Origin: Bacillota bacterium
GTDB lineage: Bacteria > Bacillota > Clostridia > Acetivibrionales > DTU013
NCBI GenBank assembly: GCA_023433505.1
Contig: JAEZCO010000012.1
Location: forward strand, 86,639-150,638
DNA length: 64,000 nt
Direction: 5' to 3'
In this document: positions 1 through 10,700 of the stretch, one piece after another
How the letters are laid out: every line of letters begins with the position of its first letter
Position numbering within the stretch: position 1 is the first letter of the stretch
The notes under the pieces: model-generated
What the model saw: only the letters and a program-made list of their open reading frames with translations
Database searches by the model: none
Told to the model about the DNA's origin: nothing
Program-made: the position numbers and the translations under genes

Positions 1-357
1 ATTGACCGGGCGGCTCAGTTTTCCCCCTTCGCCGCACTGACCGGCTATGACGCCGCCATTAAAGAAACCGCAAGACTGACTGACGAGAGAGTAGAATTGG
101 ACGAATATATGCAGGACGATTTAAGTGATAGGCTGCAAATCTTAGCGGATCGGATTAAAGAGCATCCCGCAATCGAAGTCACCTACTTTCATCCGGATGC
201 AAGGAAGAATGGCGGTGCCTACTTTGCTGCTATCAGTATGGCTAAAAAGATAGACGAATATGGACGCGTTGTCGTTATGACCGATGGCACAGCGATCCCC
301 ATTGATAAAATCATCAGCATAGATGGGCAAATATTCAAAACCGTGTGTGATGGATAA
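1..357 (+). CDS. YolD-like protein, 5' end outside the window
   Basis: The reading frame is open from base 1, so the gene is cut by the window edge and lacks its start. The first residues, with the AAQFSPFAALTGYD stretch, are typical of the YolD-like family, and the rest has the small beta-rich domain usual for it. YolD-like proteins in Firmicutes are usually encoded beside a Y-family DNA polymerase (UmuC/UvrX type), so a lesion-bypass polymerase gene probably lies just upstream; that is inference. The function of YolD is not firmly known; it is often linked to the SOS response. A TTG at 97 opens a shorter frame, but the conserved residues upstream of it argue against a start there. Confidence 0.8.
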   Translation: MDRAAQFSPFAALTGYDAAIKETARLTDERVELDEYMQDDLSDRLQILADRIKEHPAIEVTYFHPDARKNGGAYFAAISMAKKIDEYGRVVVMTDGTAIPIDKIISIDGQIFKTVCDG

Positions 358-699
358 ATAACGATAAATTCCAATTTACCGGTAAGATTCTAACAACGGA
401 ATACCAATAAAAGATTATGATATTGTTTAAAGATGAGGTAGTATACTATTTTCTGCATGCAGGGAGTCACGGCTCTTTAAAATTTAACTCTCTCCACTTT
501 AATTATATCATAGAGAGAATCGTAAATATAGACTATTTGTTCTCATTTACCAATGCTATAATTCAATAGTAAGTTAATGGATATATAGCGGATATGCAAA
601 AGGTACACTATAGGCTAGTACGGTTTGCCGGTAAATCGTTTTAGCTTTAAGGATACTCTTTGGAATAGGGTGGCAGATAATGTTAAAGAAGGGAAATAT
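358..699. other. Intergenic gap between the YolD-like gene and rph
   Basis: AT-rich and non-coding as far as I can see. A TATAAT hexamer lies at 557-562, but the best -35 candidate (TTGTTC, 537-542) is only 14 bp away, so no promoter is called with confidence. A weak 6-bp inverted repeat (CTCTCT at 488-493, AGAGAG at 512-517) could form a hairpin. No rifamycin-associated element of the actinobacterial type was recognised. Confidence 0.4.
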
Positions 700-3362
700 A
701 TGATGGGATATGTGCTCGGTTTTCGGGATATTGACAAAACAAAACTCAATGCTGTTGGGGGTAAAGGCGCAAACCTGGGTGAGCTTTCCAAAATTGAAGG
801 AATACGCGTACCCGATGGCTTTTGCATTTCTATTGATGCTTTCAAAAGAATCATTGAGGAAACATCATCGATTACTGAATTACTGAATCAGCTATCGCTT
901 CTGAAGCTTGAAGACCAATCCGGCCGTAAAGGAAATACGCTTTTGCTGCTCGACCAAGCAACCCGGGGAAAAATTGCTGAGCTTAGCGGTGAGATTCGCA
1001 GGGCCATCGAAGAGACAGTCATCCCCGAAGCTATTGCTGAAGAGATCACCCGCGCTCTCACAAGGCTGGGTGAAAAAAACGCTTATGCAGTACGGTCCAG
1101 TGCAACGGCAGAAGATTTGCCGACGGCGTCCTTTGCGGGCCAGCAGGATACGTATCTGAACGTTATCGGAAAGGACGCGATCCTAAAACATATATTATCA
1201 AGTGCTGGGCATCGCTGTATACCGAGCGGGCAGTAGCTTACCGCATTCAAAACGGCTTCGACCACCGTAAAGTAGACCTGGCAGTGGTTGTTCAGAAGAT
1301 GGTCTTCCCGCAGACGGCAGGAATTCTGTTTACGGCCGATCCTGTCACGGGCAATCGGAAGGTGTTATCCATTGACGCCGGCTTCGGGCTTGGCGAGGCC
1401 TTGGTCTCCGGTCTGGTGAATGCTGATATCTATAAGGTGCAAAGCGGCAAGATCATCGATAAGAAGATATCCACCAAAAAGTTGGCTGTTTATGCCTTAA
1501 AAGACGGAGGTACGAAAGAACAGGAAATTGAGTCTGAGCAGCAAAATAGGCAGGCGCTGACGGATGAGCAGGTTTTACAGCTTGAGGGCATGGGAAGAAA
1601 GATCGAAAAACATTTCGGCTGCCCCCAGGACATCGAATGGTGTTTGGCGGAGGATACCTTTTACATTGTCCAGAGCCGGCCAATCACAACTTTATACCCT
1701 ATCCCTGAAGCGAATGATGAAGAAAATCACGTTTACCTATCGGTCGGTCATAACCAGATGATGACCGATCCCATGAAACCATTGGGCTTGTCTTTTTTTC
1801 TGCTTGTAGCTGCCGGCGCCATGTTTAAAGCGGGTGGAAGGCTGTTTGTTGATGTTAAGCCCATGCTGGCTTCTCCTGACAGCCGGGAAATGTTATTAAA
1901 TATGTTTGGAGCTGGCGATCCGCTTACCAAGGATGCATTGGTGACCCTCATAAATCGGGATTTTATAAAATTGCTGCCAGGGGATAAAAATGAACAGGAT
2001 CCAGATAAACGCAATAAAGGGCTGCCGGATTGGGGAGCTCCAGTACAAATTGAAGCTGATCCGACCCTTGTTTCTGAATTAATTCGCAAATGTCAAACAT
2101 CGATCAAAACGTTAAAACAAAACATCCAAAAAAAATCCGGTTCAGATTTATTTGAATTTATTCTGGAAGATATTAAGGAGTTAAAGAGCATTCGGTCCGA
2201 TGCGCAAGGCGCAACTGTGTATATGGCTGCTATCAATGCTTCAACATGGATCAATGAGAATATGAACAAGTGGCTGGGTGAAAAGAACGCAGCAGATACG
2301 CTTTCTCAATCTGTACCCAATAATATAACTTCAGAAATGGGTCTGGAGCTATTGGAGGTGGCAGACGTGATTCGTCCTTATCCGGAAGTCATTGATTATT
2401 TACAACATGGTAAAACGGATCACTTTTTGGATGAACTGGTTAAGTTTGAAGGTGGAAAGGAAGCCAAAGACGCTATCCATGCTTACCTTGACAAATACGG
2501 AATGCGATGTGTCGGAGAAATCGACATTACGAAAACCCGTTGGAGCGAAAAACCGGCTGCACTTATTCCTCTGATTCTCAGTAATATTAAAAACTTTGAG
2601 CCGAATGCCGGCAAGCGGAAATTTGAGCAAGGGCTGCAGGAAGCTTTAAAAAAAGAACAAACGTTAGTAGAGCGATTGAAGCAATTACCGGAGGGTGAAG
2701 AAAAAGCCAAAGAGACAAAAAGGATGATCGATATAATCCGGACTTTCATAGGTTATCGTGAGTATCCCAAATACGGCATGATCAGTCGCTACTTCGTTTA
2801 TAAACAAGCATTAATGAAAGAAGCCGAACAACTCGTACAAGCAGGCATACTTCATGAAAAAGGAGATAGTTACTATCTCACTTTTGAAGAATTTCGTGAA
2901 GCCGTATGTACAAATAAACTGGATTACAAGATCCTCTGCATGCGAAAAGACGAGTATAAACAATATGAAAAACTAACTCCTCCACGTGTGATCACCTCGG
3001 ATGGTGAAATAATCGCAGGCGAGTACAAACAGGAAAATCTTCCGGAGGGCGCTATGGCAGGTCTGCCTGTTTCATCAGGAGTTATAGAGGGAAGAGCGCG
3101 CGTCATCTTAAACATGGAAGAGACCAATTTAGAAGCTGGAGATATATTGGTCACTACCTTTACTGACCCTAGTTGGACACCCTTGTTTGTATCCATAAAA
3201 GGTCTGGTCACCGAAGTGGGTGGGCTGATGACCCATGGGGCGGTTATCGCTCGTGAATATGGCTTACCGGCAGTTGTCGGAGTAGAAAATGCCACTAAAC
3301 TGATAAAAGATGGGCAACGAATTCGCGTGCATGGCACGGATGGGTATGTAGAAATCCTATAA
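700..3362 (+). pseudogene. rph: Rifamycin phosphotransferase / PEP synthase-like protein, interrupted by a frameshift
   Basis: Two frames together make one protein of about 887 residues in the order of rifamycin phosphotransferase: an N-terminal ATP-grasp domain, a central substrate-binding domain and a C-terminal swivelling phosphohistidine domain. The N-terminal frame runs from ATG 700 (upstream GAAGGG as ribosome site) to a stop at 1236. The rest is in another frame to 3362. The break is near 1200: restoring one A in the TCAAGTGC stretch gives LSKCWASLY, the family-like sequence, and joins the frames. The catalytic-type histidine of the MTHGA motif is at codon 3234. Family members move the beta-phosphate of ATP to rifamycins; close relatives are annotated as PEP synthase. 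Either a real mutation has disabled the gene or a base was missed in sequencing; the rest looks intact. Confidence 0.8.
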
Positions 3363-3404
3363 TGAGAGAGAGATTATCTTACTCCCGGAATTAAATAAGA
3401 GATG

Positions 3405-3442
3405 AAAGCTAGGAAAGGCGGCCCAATTAGGGCAGCTTTTTC
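3405..3442 (+). terminator. Possible terminator after rph
   Basis: An outer stem (AAAGCT at 3405-3410 with AGCTTT at 3434-3439) and an inner stem (GCCC at 3421-3424 with GGGC at 3430-3433) precede a run of T. The stem is imperfect, so this is a moderate call. Confidence 0.45.
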
Positions 3443-3500
3443 AGAAAGGAAGAGTAATTGCATTAGTCAATTTCATATTGTTAAAAATAATATACAAAGA

Positions 3501-3529
3501 TTGATAGTTAATAGAGATTATGGTAATAT
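3501..3529 (+). promoter_or_regulatory. Predicted promoter of tag
   Basis: TTGATA at 3501-3506, a 17-bp spacer and TAATAT at 3524-3529 fit a housekeeping sigma promoter. The start codon of tag follows about 80 bp downstream. Confidence 0.45.
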
Positions 3530-3608
3530 GAAACCACCGCGAACGGTTTAGTCCTACGGCTTTCAGTATAGAGAGAAGTTATTAGATTACGAATAGGGGA
3601 CAGGCTTT

Positions 3609-4184
3609 ATGAATGAAAAAATAAGATGCTCCTGGGCAGGAAGTACCCCCATATACATGGACTATCATGACAACGAATGGGGACGGCCTGTTCATGATGA
3701 TGTCAAGCTGTTTGAAATGCTTATTTTAGAAGGGATGCAGGCAGGACTTACATGGATAACCGTGCTTAATAAAAGAGAAGCATTCAGAGAGGCATTTGAC
3801 GGGTTTGATCCTAATAAGGTAGCCCTTTATTGCGATGCAAAAATTCAGGAGCTCCTGGCAAATGAAAAAATAATAAGAAATCGCCTGAAAATTAACGCGG
3901 CTGTGACCAATGCCAAGGTATTTTTAAGAGTTGCAGAAGAGTACGGGAGCTTTGACAAATTCATATGGAGATATGTGGATTATGCGCCTGTTACAGGTCA
4001 TTGGGAGAAACAAGACGATTTACCCGCAAGCACCCCGCTCTCCGACAGGATAAGCAAAGACTTGAAAAAAATGGGCTTTAAGTTTGTTGGCTCGACCATA
4101 ATTTATGCGTTCATGCAAGCTACGGGGATGGTCAATGATCATATTACCGAGTGTTTTATTTATGAAGAGATAGTGAATGGATAG
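3609..4184 (+). CDS. tag: DNA-3-methyladenine glycosylase I
   Basis: A 191-residue protein matching the Tag family over its whole length. It removes 3-methyladenine from alkylated DNA as the first step of base excision repair. The zinc site typical of Tag is complete: Cys7 and His20 near the N terminus, His178 and Cys182 near the C terminus. Glu41 in the LEGMQAGLTW stretch corresponds to the conserved active-site glutamate of E. coli Tag. An AGGGGA ribosome site lies before ATG 3609. It appears to be a single-gene transcript; the downstream DUF5348 gene is on the opposite strand and converges with it. Confidence 0.95.
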   Translation: MNEKIRCSWAGSTPIYMDYHDNEWGRPVHDDVKLFEMLILEGMQAGLTWITVLNKREAFREAFDGFDPNKVALYCDAKIQELLANEKIIRNRLKINAAVTNAKVFLRVAEEYGSFDKFIWRYVDYAPVTGHWEKQDDLPASTPLSDRISKDLKKMGFKFVGSTIIYAFMQATGMVNDHITECFIYEEIVNG

Positions 4185-4296
4185 CACATGATGGAAAAAG
4201 ACGATGATATTCTGGCGGGTTCCTGCTGTTTTCCGGAGTTATTCTTTAGCATCTCAAGCCCTCTGAGTTTCCCGCACAGATGCCGTCCGTAGTGAT

Positions 4297-4710
4297 TCAA
4301 TCTCGTATCCTTGCTTTCATTCCGGTAAAAAGTGCAGGATGGCCCAGATCGATGCTATAGAAATAGTAGTGGCCGTTTTTGTGTTCAACTCTTCCGGGAA
4401 ACCATCCACTTTCCTCATGAGAATATATTTCAAGTGGGCTTCCGCACGAGAGATATCCTATGCTTTTCCCGTGGCATGAAACCACTTCAAACTTTCCGTT
4501 GTCCATCTCCTGAAGCTTGCCTTCGACGGCTGGTTTTGCAAAGCTTTCCAATCTGTTTATGACTGAGTGCAGGTGGGCTGTTAAGTCTTCAAAAATCATA
4601 TTTGCCTGTTTATCCTCAAAAGCTCTTACAGGTGCGGTCTCCAACAAATTCTGAATATCTGCGGCTGCAAGCTTCGCTTTGTCAATAGCTTTTAAGTACA
4701 CGATATCCAT
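4297..4710 (-). CDS. DUF5348 domain protein, divergent neighbour of jetA
   Basis: A 137-residue protein with no signal peptide or membrane segment. The N-terminal half is predicted helical. The C-terminal 70 residues carry the pattern I associate with DUF5348: a SCGSPLEI stretch, a W-x-PGRVEH core, a YYFY strand and a final TGMKARI. DUF5348 proteins are small, of unknown function, and are commonly met on conjugative elements and plasmids of Firmicutes (established association; assignment here by eye). An AAGGATG ribosome site precedes ATG 4710. The gene is divergent from the Wadjet operon and about 180 bp from jetA, so the two share one control region. A role connected with plasmid defence is only a guess from position. 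Confidence 0.7.
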   Translation of the reverse strand: MDIVYLKAIDKAKLAAADIQNLLETAPVRAFEDKQANMIFEDLTAHLHSVINRLESFAKPAVEGKLQEMDNGKFEVVSCHGKSIGYLSCGSPLEIYSHEESGWFPGRVEHKNGHYYFYSIDLGHPALFTGMKARIRD

Positions 4711-4822
4711 ATAAAATCATCCTTTGCAGGTCTAACGTTTTTAATACAGTATATGAATCTATTACTGCACCCTAGTACAATAATCACGGGAGGTACTCTT
4801 AACCAGAGATTTTTTTAAAAGG

Positions 4823-4852
4823 TTGTATAAGCTGTCCAGTAAATGTTATAAT
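4823..4852 (+). promoter_or_regulatory. Predicted promoter of the jetABCD operon
   Basis: TTGTAT at 4823-4828, an 18-bp spacer and a perfect TATAAT at 4847-4852 lie about 40 bp upstream of the jetA start. Transcription would begin near 4859. This is the only good promoter seen ahead of the four closely packed jet genes. Confidence 0.55.
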
Positions 4853-4891
4853 TTCTGATAAACGAACTTATGTATACATGGAGAAACCCTT

Positions 4892-6487
4892 ATGAATATC
4901 GATGCCAGCCTGATGAAGCCCATAGCTGAGACAAAATACCTTACAGCCGAAAATTGCTGGAGGTACAGGGCTATTCTGCGCTATTTCTACCTGCAATATG
5001 AAAAAATAAGGTACTGGTTTTATAAAGAGGACATCTTTGAAGCGCTCAAAAGCAATCTCTATTTTTCAGCATATACCATGGAGCTTTGCCAGCAGGATCT
5101 GGATACGCTGGTTCAATGGGGTAACCTGATGCCCATGCAGGATACTTCACGGGCCGCAACCATTGAAGAATTCAAAAATAAACAGTTTCGGTACCAGCTT
5201 TCCGAGTATGCCGTAGAAATTGAAAGGCTTACAATTAAACTTGAAAATATCTATGTTGAAGGAGCATCCCTCGAACCTACTCTGTTTGAACGTATCCGCG
5301 ACGCCATGCTGAAAATCGGGCAGATGCCGGATGCCGAGCCGAAAACCGTTGGAGCATGGTGGAAGGATTTATATACCGACTTTAAACGCCTGAATCAGAA
5401 TTATCAGGACTATGTCCGCAGTTTTTACAGCCAGAAGGCGGAAGAACTCATGAAATCCCGTGAATTCATTGCCTATAAGGACAATCTTGTTGAGTACCTG
5501 CGGGACTTTGTAAAAGGGCTGCAAAAAAACGCCCATTTTATCGAAGAGGCTCTACGTGTGATCCATCAGGACAAAATTGATATAATTCTTGAAAAAGCTT
5601 TTGCTTTTGAAAAAACAATTCCACGGATGGACATGGATGTATCGGATGAAGCCATACGTGACAATATCCGCGGAAAATGGCAAAGTATCTGTGACTGGTT
5701 CGTGGGCACCCCGACCCGTGTGAGCGAGGCGGCAAAAATCTATGATATCACCAATGAGATTATCCGTAAAATAACCCGCTTTGCGTCTCAGATCGCTGAG
5801 AGCAGAAGCAGTGCGGCCAACAGGCGCGAGGAGTACCGCAAGCTTTGTGAAATGTTCTTGGCATGTGACGATATAAAAGAAGCGCACAAGCTGTCCGCCG
5901 TGGCCTTTGGCCTGTCTAATTCCAGACATGTACGGGGTTCGTCGGAAAGGACGACGGAAAGTCCCAACAGCAGTGTTTATGACGAGCCGCCGGTACAAGT
6001 GGAGATAAAGCCCAAGGTACGCGGTTTCCGTGAGAAAAGTACCCGCCCTCCCATTATTTTTAAGACGGAAAAAAGGGAAAAAATGCGGGCGGAATACATA
6101 CGGCAGTTGGAAGAAGAAAAACAGGTCATGGAAAGCTATATAGCCGGCGGACAAATCAACATTGAAAACCTGCCTGTAATAAAGCAGCATGTTCGGATTA
6201 TGCTTCTTAAATGGATCGGAAAGGCAAGTGCTGCGCCCAGCAAAGTCGCAAAGACTGAGGACGGAAGGGTATTCAGGCTTGTGCCGCCGCAGGATGGAAA
6301 GCGATGTATGCTGCACAGTGAGGATGGAGACCTTGAAATGCCTGCTTATGTGCTGAAATTTGAACAACGTCACAGTCCTCCTCCTCATAGTTGGGGGTTA
6401 CCGATTGGAAAAGCTGTCAGTGGTGGGTTGCAATCCTCAACTGACGTTGTTCAAACGCCACGATTAGGCGTGGCGCACGAAGTGTAG
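4892..6487 (+). CDS. jetA: Wadjet type II protein JetA (DUF2397, kleisin-like)
   Basis: A 531-residue protein of the TIGR02677/DUF2397 family, first gene of a four-gene Wadjet operon. In Wadjet, JetA is the MukF-like kleisin that bridges the SMC-type ATPase JetC and binds JetB; the complex detects small circular plasmids and JetD cuts them. The N-terminal 80 residues form a winged-helix-like segment (YLTAENCWRYRAILRYF), followed by long helical regions and a basic stretch near residue 385. GGAG at 4880-4883 serves ATG 4892. The last 41 residues (from about E491) are encoded inside a palindromic repeat and are rich in Ser, Pro and Gly; they are probably not part of the original protein, whose natural end should be near F490. 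The frame is otherwise intact. Confidence 0.9.
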   Translation: MNIDASLMKPIAETKYLTAENCWRYRAILRYFYLQYEKIRYWFYKEDIFEALKSNLYFSAYTMELCQQDLDTLVQWGNLMPMQDTSRAATIEEFKNKQFRYQLSEYAVEIERLTIKLENIYVEGASLEPTLFERIRDAMLKIGQMPDAEPKTVGAWWKDLYTDFKRLNQNYQDYVRSFYSQKAEELMKSREFIAYKDNLVEYLRDFVKGLQKNAHFIEEALRVIHQDKIDIILEKAFAFEKTIPRMDMDVSDEAIRDNIRGKWQSICDWFVGTPTRVSEAAKIYDITNEIIRKITRFASQIAESRSSAANRREEYRKLCEMFLACDDIKEAHKLSAVAFGLSNSRHVRGSSERTTESPNSSVYDEPPVQVEIKPKVRGFREKSTRPPIIFKTEKREKMRAEYIRQLEEEKQVMESYIAGGQINIENLPVIKQHVRIMLLKWIGKASAAPSKVAKTEDGRVFRLVPPQDGKRCMLHSEDGDLEMPAYVLKFEQRHSPPPHSWGLPIGKAVSGGLQSSTDVVQTPRLGVAHEV

Positions 6488-6540
6488 CGTAGGGCGAATT
6501 CATTTCGCCCGCAGCGAGGGGGTATGGGGGCATGCCCCCA
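6359..6540. repeat. Multi-hairpin repeat element across the jetA 3' end
   Basis: Four inverted repeats lie in 182 bp. First, a perfect 14-bp pair (TTTGAACAACGTCA at 6359-6372 and its reverse complement at 6442-6455). Second, CGCCACG/CGTGGCG at 6456-6462 and 6469-6475. Third, GGGCGAA/TTCGCCC at 6492-6498 and 6504-6510. Fourth, a perfect 16-bp palindrome centred in 6525-6540. The density of palindromes is unlike the rest of the operon. It resembles small dispersed palindromic repeats (REP or MITE-like) rather than a coding insertion. It supplies the jetA stop codon and fills most of the jetA-jetB gap, and as RNA could form stable structures inside the operon message. Confidence 0.7.
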
Positions 6541-6580
6541 TTGGAAATTGAAAGTACGGTTATTGTATAAAGGAGTACCG

Positions 6581-7738
6581 ATGAAGGAACTGGAAATATT
6601 ACTTGAGAATTTTTGGATAATAAAAGAGAAGAATACGGAGCTATACCATGTGATAAAGGATGCGAGCCCGAATTTCAAGGAATTCCTTCAAGAAAAGCTG
6701 GGATACAGGCTGCTGGTTAATCCATATTTGATAAAGCTGGAAAAGCTTCCCGGAAAATGCGAGGCCTGGATGGGTATCCGGGATTTTGACTCGCAGCTCG
6801 AATACGGGATGTTTTGTTTGCTGCTGGCGTTTCTTGAGGACCGCGGCCCCGGCGACCAATTCGTATTGTCCCAGGTGACGGAGTATGTGCAATCAACATG
6901 GCCGGGGACGGAAAAAATCGATTGGACGCTGTTCCGCCACCGGCGCTCTCTTATAAAAGTTCTGCGGTATTCGTCGGAAATGTATCTGCTATTTGTGAAT
7001 GACGGGGATGACGCCAGGTTCATGGATGCTGCGGATGCGGAAGTGCTGTATGACAGTACGGGCCTTTCACGTTATTATATGCGTAATTTCACTACCAATA
7101 TATTGAATTATAAAAGCTGGAGAGACATTGAGGCAGGCGAATGGCTTGAGGCCGACAGGGACCGCGGAAGGGTAAGAAGAAACCGTGTATACCGGCGGCT
7201 GGCGATGTCGCCGGCAGTGTACAATGAGGGCGGAGAGGATTCCGACTATCCCTATATTAAAAACTTCAGGAACCTTCTGCAAAAGGACTTTGAAGAAATG
7301 CTCGGAGCAGTCCTGCATGTGCATAAGAACGGTGCATTCCTTATGCCGGATTCATCCGTGCACTATAAGGATGTATTTCCCGGCAGCAGCACACTATCAG
7401 ACGTCGTACTTCAGGTCAATGCCGAAATCGTCGGTATGCTCAAATCCGGACAGCTGCAAAAACGGGAAGATGATATTATCATCACTTCCCGGCCTAAATT
7501 TGAGGGATTAATTGAAAAATGCCGCGGAAAGCATTTGCATGGATGGAGCAAGGAGTACAGAGAGATGAGCCTTGAAGCGCTTTGTAATTCGGTAACAGGG
7601 TATATGGAGGACTTCAGTATGATTGAAGCTGTTAATGGCGGCAGGGAAATTCATATCCTGCCTCTATGCGGAAAAATCACCGGGGGCTATCCTGAGAGCT
7701 TTGGAAGAAAAGAAGGGAAGAATACAGATGAGCAATAA
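6581..7738 (+). CDS. jetB: Wadjet type II protein JetB (DUF2398, KITE-like)
   Basis: A 385-residue protein of the TIGR02678/DUF2398 family, the MukE-like partner that binds the JetA kleisin. The start ATG at 6581 is chosen because AAAGGAG lies at 6569-6575 just before it; the open frame extends further upstream into the palindromic repeat, where no ribosome site is seen. The protein shows winged-helix-like segments in the first 170 residues (including an FRHRRSLIKVLRYSS helix) and a basic patch near residue 205 (DRGRVRRNRVYRRLA) that could touch DNA; these are readings of composition, not alignments. The stop overlaps the jetC start by 11 bp, which suggests translational coupling. Confidence 0.9.
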   Translation: MKELEILLENFWIIKEKNTELYHVIKDASPNFKEFLQEKLGYRLLVNPYLIKLEKLPGKCEAWMGIRDFDSQLEYGMFCLLLAFLEDRGPGDQFVLSQVTEYVQSTWPGTEKIDWTLFRHRRSLIKVLRYSSEMYLLFVNDGDDARFMDAADAEVLYDSTGLSRYYMRNFTTNILNYKSWRDIEAGEWLEADRDRGRVRRNRVYRRLAMSPAVYNEGGEDSDYPYIKNFRNLLQKDFEEMLGAVLHVHKNGAFLMPDSSVHYKDVFPGSSTLSDVVLQVNAEIVGMLKSGQLQKREDDIIITSRPKFEGLIEKCRGKHLHGWSKEYREMSLEALCNSVTGYMEDFSMIEAVNGGREIHILPLCGKITGGYPESFGRKEGKNTDEQ

Positions 7739-10700
7739 AAACCGATGGACAATCACCCGTATCGGCTTGATCAATTTCTGGTATTATGATGAGCAGGAGT
7801 TTGAGTTCAGCGACGGCAAGCTGTTGCTCCGGGGGTCCAATGGTTCGGGTAAATCCGTAACCATGCAGAGCTTTATTCCTCTGCTGTTTGACGGGAATAA
7901 AAGCCCGGAACGGCTGGACCCCTTCGGGTCGCGGGCAAGGAAGCTTGAGAATTATCTCCTCGGCGAGGATGAGCAGAATAAAGAAGAGAATACAGGCTAC
8001 CTGTATATGGAATTTATCAAGCCGGAGTCGGGCAACTATCTGACCATCGGTATGGGTTTGAGGGCAAAAAAGGGCCGTCCCATTGACTTCTGGGGCTTTT
8101 CAATTACCGATGGAAGACGTGTAGGAATAGATATCATGCTTTACAAAGATATCGGTGAAAAGATCCCCTTAAGCAAAATCGAATTGAAGAACCGCATCGG
8201 CAACGGCGGAGAAATGCCGGAAGGCCAACGTGAATATATGGATATGGTAAACAAGCTGCTTTTCGGCTATGAGGACATCGACGAGTACGACGAGCTTATA
8301 AAGCTGCTTGTGCAGATACGTACGCCGAAGCTGTCCAAGGAATTCAAGCCCACCGTAATCTATGAAATCATGAACAATTCACTGCAGCCATTGTCGGATG
8401 ACGACCTGCGTCCGCTTTCCGAGGCCATAGAAAATATGGATAAAATAAGAGACCAGCTGGAAATGCTGAAGGAAAGCAGGAAGGCGGCCGACCGGCTTAA
8501 GACGGAATATGACAAATACAACCGTTTTATCCTTCAAGAAAAGTCCCGTGAATGCAGCCAGGCTTCCGACCGCCTGGATAACGCCAGAAAGGAAGCAAAA
8601 GACCTTGAAAGGCAGAGCCTTGAGTATCTGGAATTACATAACAAAGCAGAAGAGGAACACTTGCAGCTCGTACAAATGCAGACTGCCCTGGACCACAGGA
8701 AACAGCAGCTTGAGGAGCATGACGGTTTTAAGGCCAAGCAGGAGATTGTAAAGCTTGAAGCGCGGGTCAAAGAGCTTGAGGGTAAATTGGATATAAAAAA
8801 GAAAGCTTTGGAACAGAAACGCGACCGTGAAAAAAAGCTGAAGCATAAAATAGATGAACTGATTGCTCAGAAGGAGCAGCAGGAAACACAGCTCGATAAG
8901 CTTTTGGAAGAAATGGGGGAGGTTGCCGGGGAATTCTTTTTTGATGAGCACCATTTTACATCCGCAGAGCTGAAAGCAGACCTTTTCAAGCCCTACGACT
9001 TTAAGCTGCTCAAGGCCGAGACCGACCGGTACCGCAGTAAAATCACAAACGCCCGTAAAGCGCTGGAGGAACAGCAGCGGAAGGAACAAAGCTATGATGC
9101 TTCACTGAAGGAATTGGAGCAAGCCGGAAAGGACCGCGAGGAAGCGCGGAGGGAACAGGAAAAGACCGAGAATCTTTTTGCGGAAATCAAGGAAGAATTT
9201 ATTGAAAAGGTATATACCTGGGAAAAAGGCAATACCTATCTTAGAATTCCCCCCGACGATATGCCCCTTGTTGCCCGCGCCGCCCATGCATATGGCGTGG
9301 AGGCCACGTACGACGATATTAAAGCTGAAGCACGAAGGCATTATATAACGGTAGAAAGTGCCATGAACAGGCAGATACTGGAGAATGAAACAATAAAAAA
9401 ATCCCACGAGGATTTACGGCACGAAAAGCTGCAGGAGTTGGAGAAATGGAAGGCCAGGAAGGACCCCGAGCCGGAACGCGCTCCAAAGACGGAAGCGTAC
9501 AGAAAAATGCTGGAAGCAGCCGGAATTCCGCATATTCCTTTTTATAAAGCCGTTGACTTCCGTCCTGAGGTTGAAACGCCGGCAAGGGGAAGAATCGAGG
9601 AAGCGCTGGCTGACATGGGGCTGCTGGATGCCTTGATCATCCCGCAGAAACATCTTTCGAAACTGACGGTCGTTCCGGAGGATGCGGGCGACAGGTATAT
9701 CGTTCCCGACCCTCAGTTTTTCAAACAGGAGCTATCGCTGCTGTTGCAGCCGGTTGTGCCCAAAGACGGGGACGTCACCTTTGAAGATATTGACAATGTG
9801 CTCAAAAGCATCCTTCTGGAGGACAAAAGCGGCGGTGCATCCATCAATGAAAACGGCCAATACTGCATAGGATTGCTTAAAGGAAAAACCACGCAGGTTT
9901 CCATTCCCCGGTTCCTCGGAATAGAAGCCCGTAAGCTGTACAGACAGCAGACCATTGACGCCCTGGCGCTGGAGATTGCGCAAATAAAGCTGGCAATCGA
10001 GGGGCAGGATGCCATTATACTGGAATGGAAGCAAAAGAAAACGGTACTGGAAAAGGAACTGGAGGTTTTTCCAGGCCGTACCGACCTGGAAACGGCGCTT
10101 GCTACCATGGATTTAGCGGTAAAAACCTTGCAGGCTAGAGATAAAGAGGTTGCCAGGCGGCAGGAGGCATCGGACAAGCTGTATGTGGAGTTGAAAAGTT
10201 CACGGGACAGGGTAAGGGAATTGGCGCATGGATTGCAGATTCCGATGACACTGGGAGATTTTGAAGGGGCGGAAAGCAGCGCCGGTATTTACAGAGATAA
10301 ACTTTCAGGGCTTGAAACCCAGCATTCCAGGCTTTTGGACGTTTTTCGCAGCATCTCCCTGCACGAAGACCAGAAGGAAGAAGTTTTTGCGGATATTGAC
10401 GCCATCTGGGTGGATATACGGAGCATCAAACTGGATATGGAGGGAGATGGCCGTAAACGCGACAATCTGGAGCAGGTTTTACTGCAGACGGATTACGAAG
10501 CAATCAAAGCGGAGGTTGAGAATTGTATACAGGGCTTACGTGAAATACCGTTAAAATTGGAGACCGCCATCAGAAATTCAGAAGAAAATAAAGGCCGACA
10601 CCAGACGGCGGTGGATAATCTTGAGAAGAGTTCGCGCATGGCAGAGGGTTATGAGCGTGTGGCAGCCGTCACTATGGAAAGCTTCCGGATGGAATATGGC

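Noticed and set aside
4863..4875. CGAACTTATGTAT ahead of jetA as a LexA box
   Set aside because: The right half (GTAT) and the spacer bases do not fit the RNRY-GTTY consensus; only the left half matches.
5552..6388. 278-codon minus-strand frame opposite jetA
   Set aside because: It is the reverse shadow of a well-supported gene and shows no family features.
6359..6540. CRISPR or retron element at the jetA repeat
   Set aside because: There is no regular spaced direct repeat and no cas or reverse-transcriptase gene near it.
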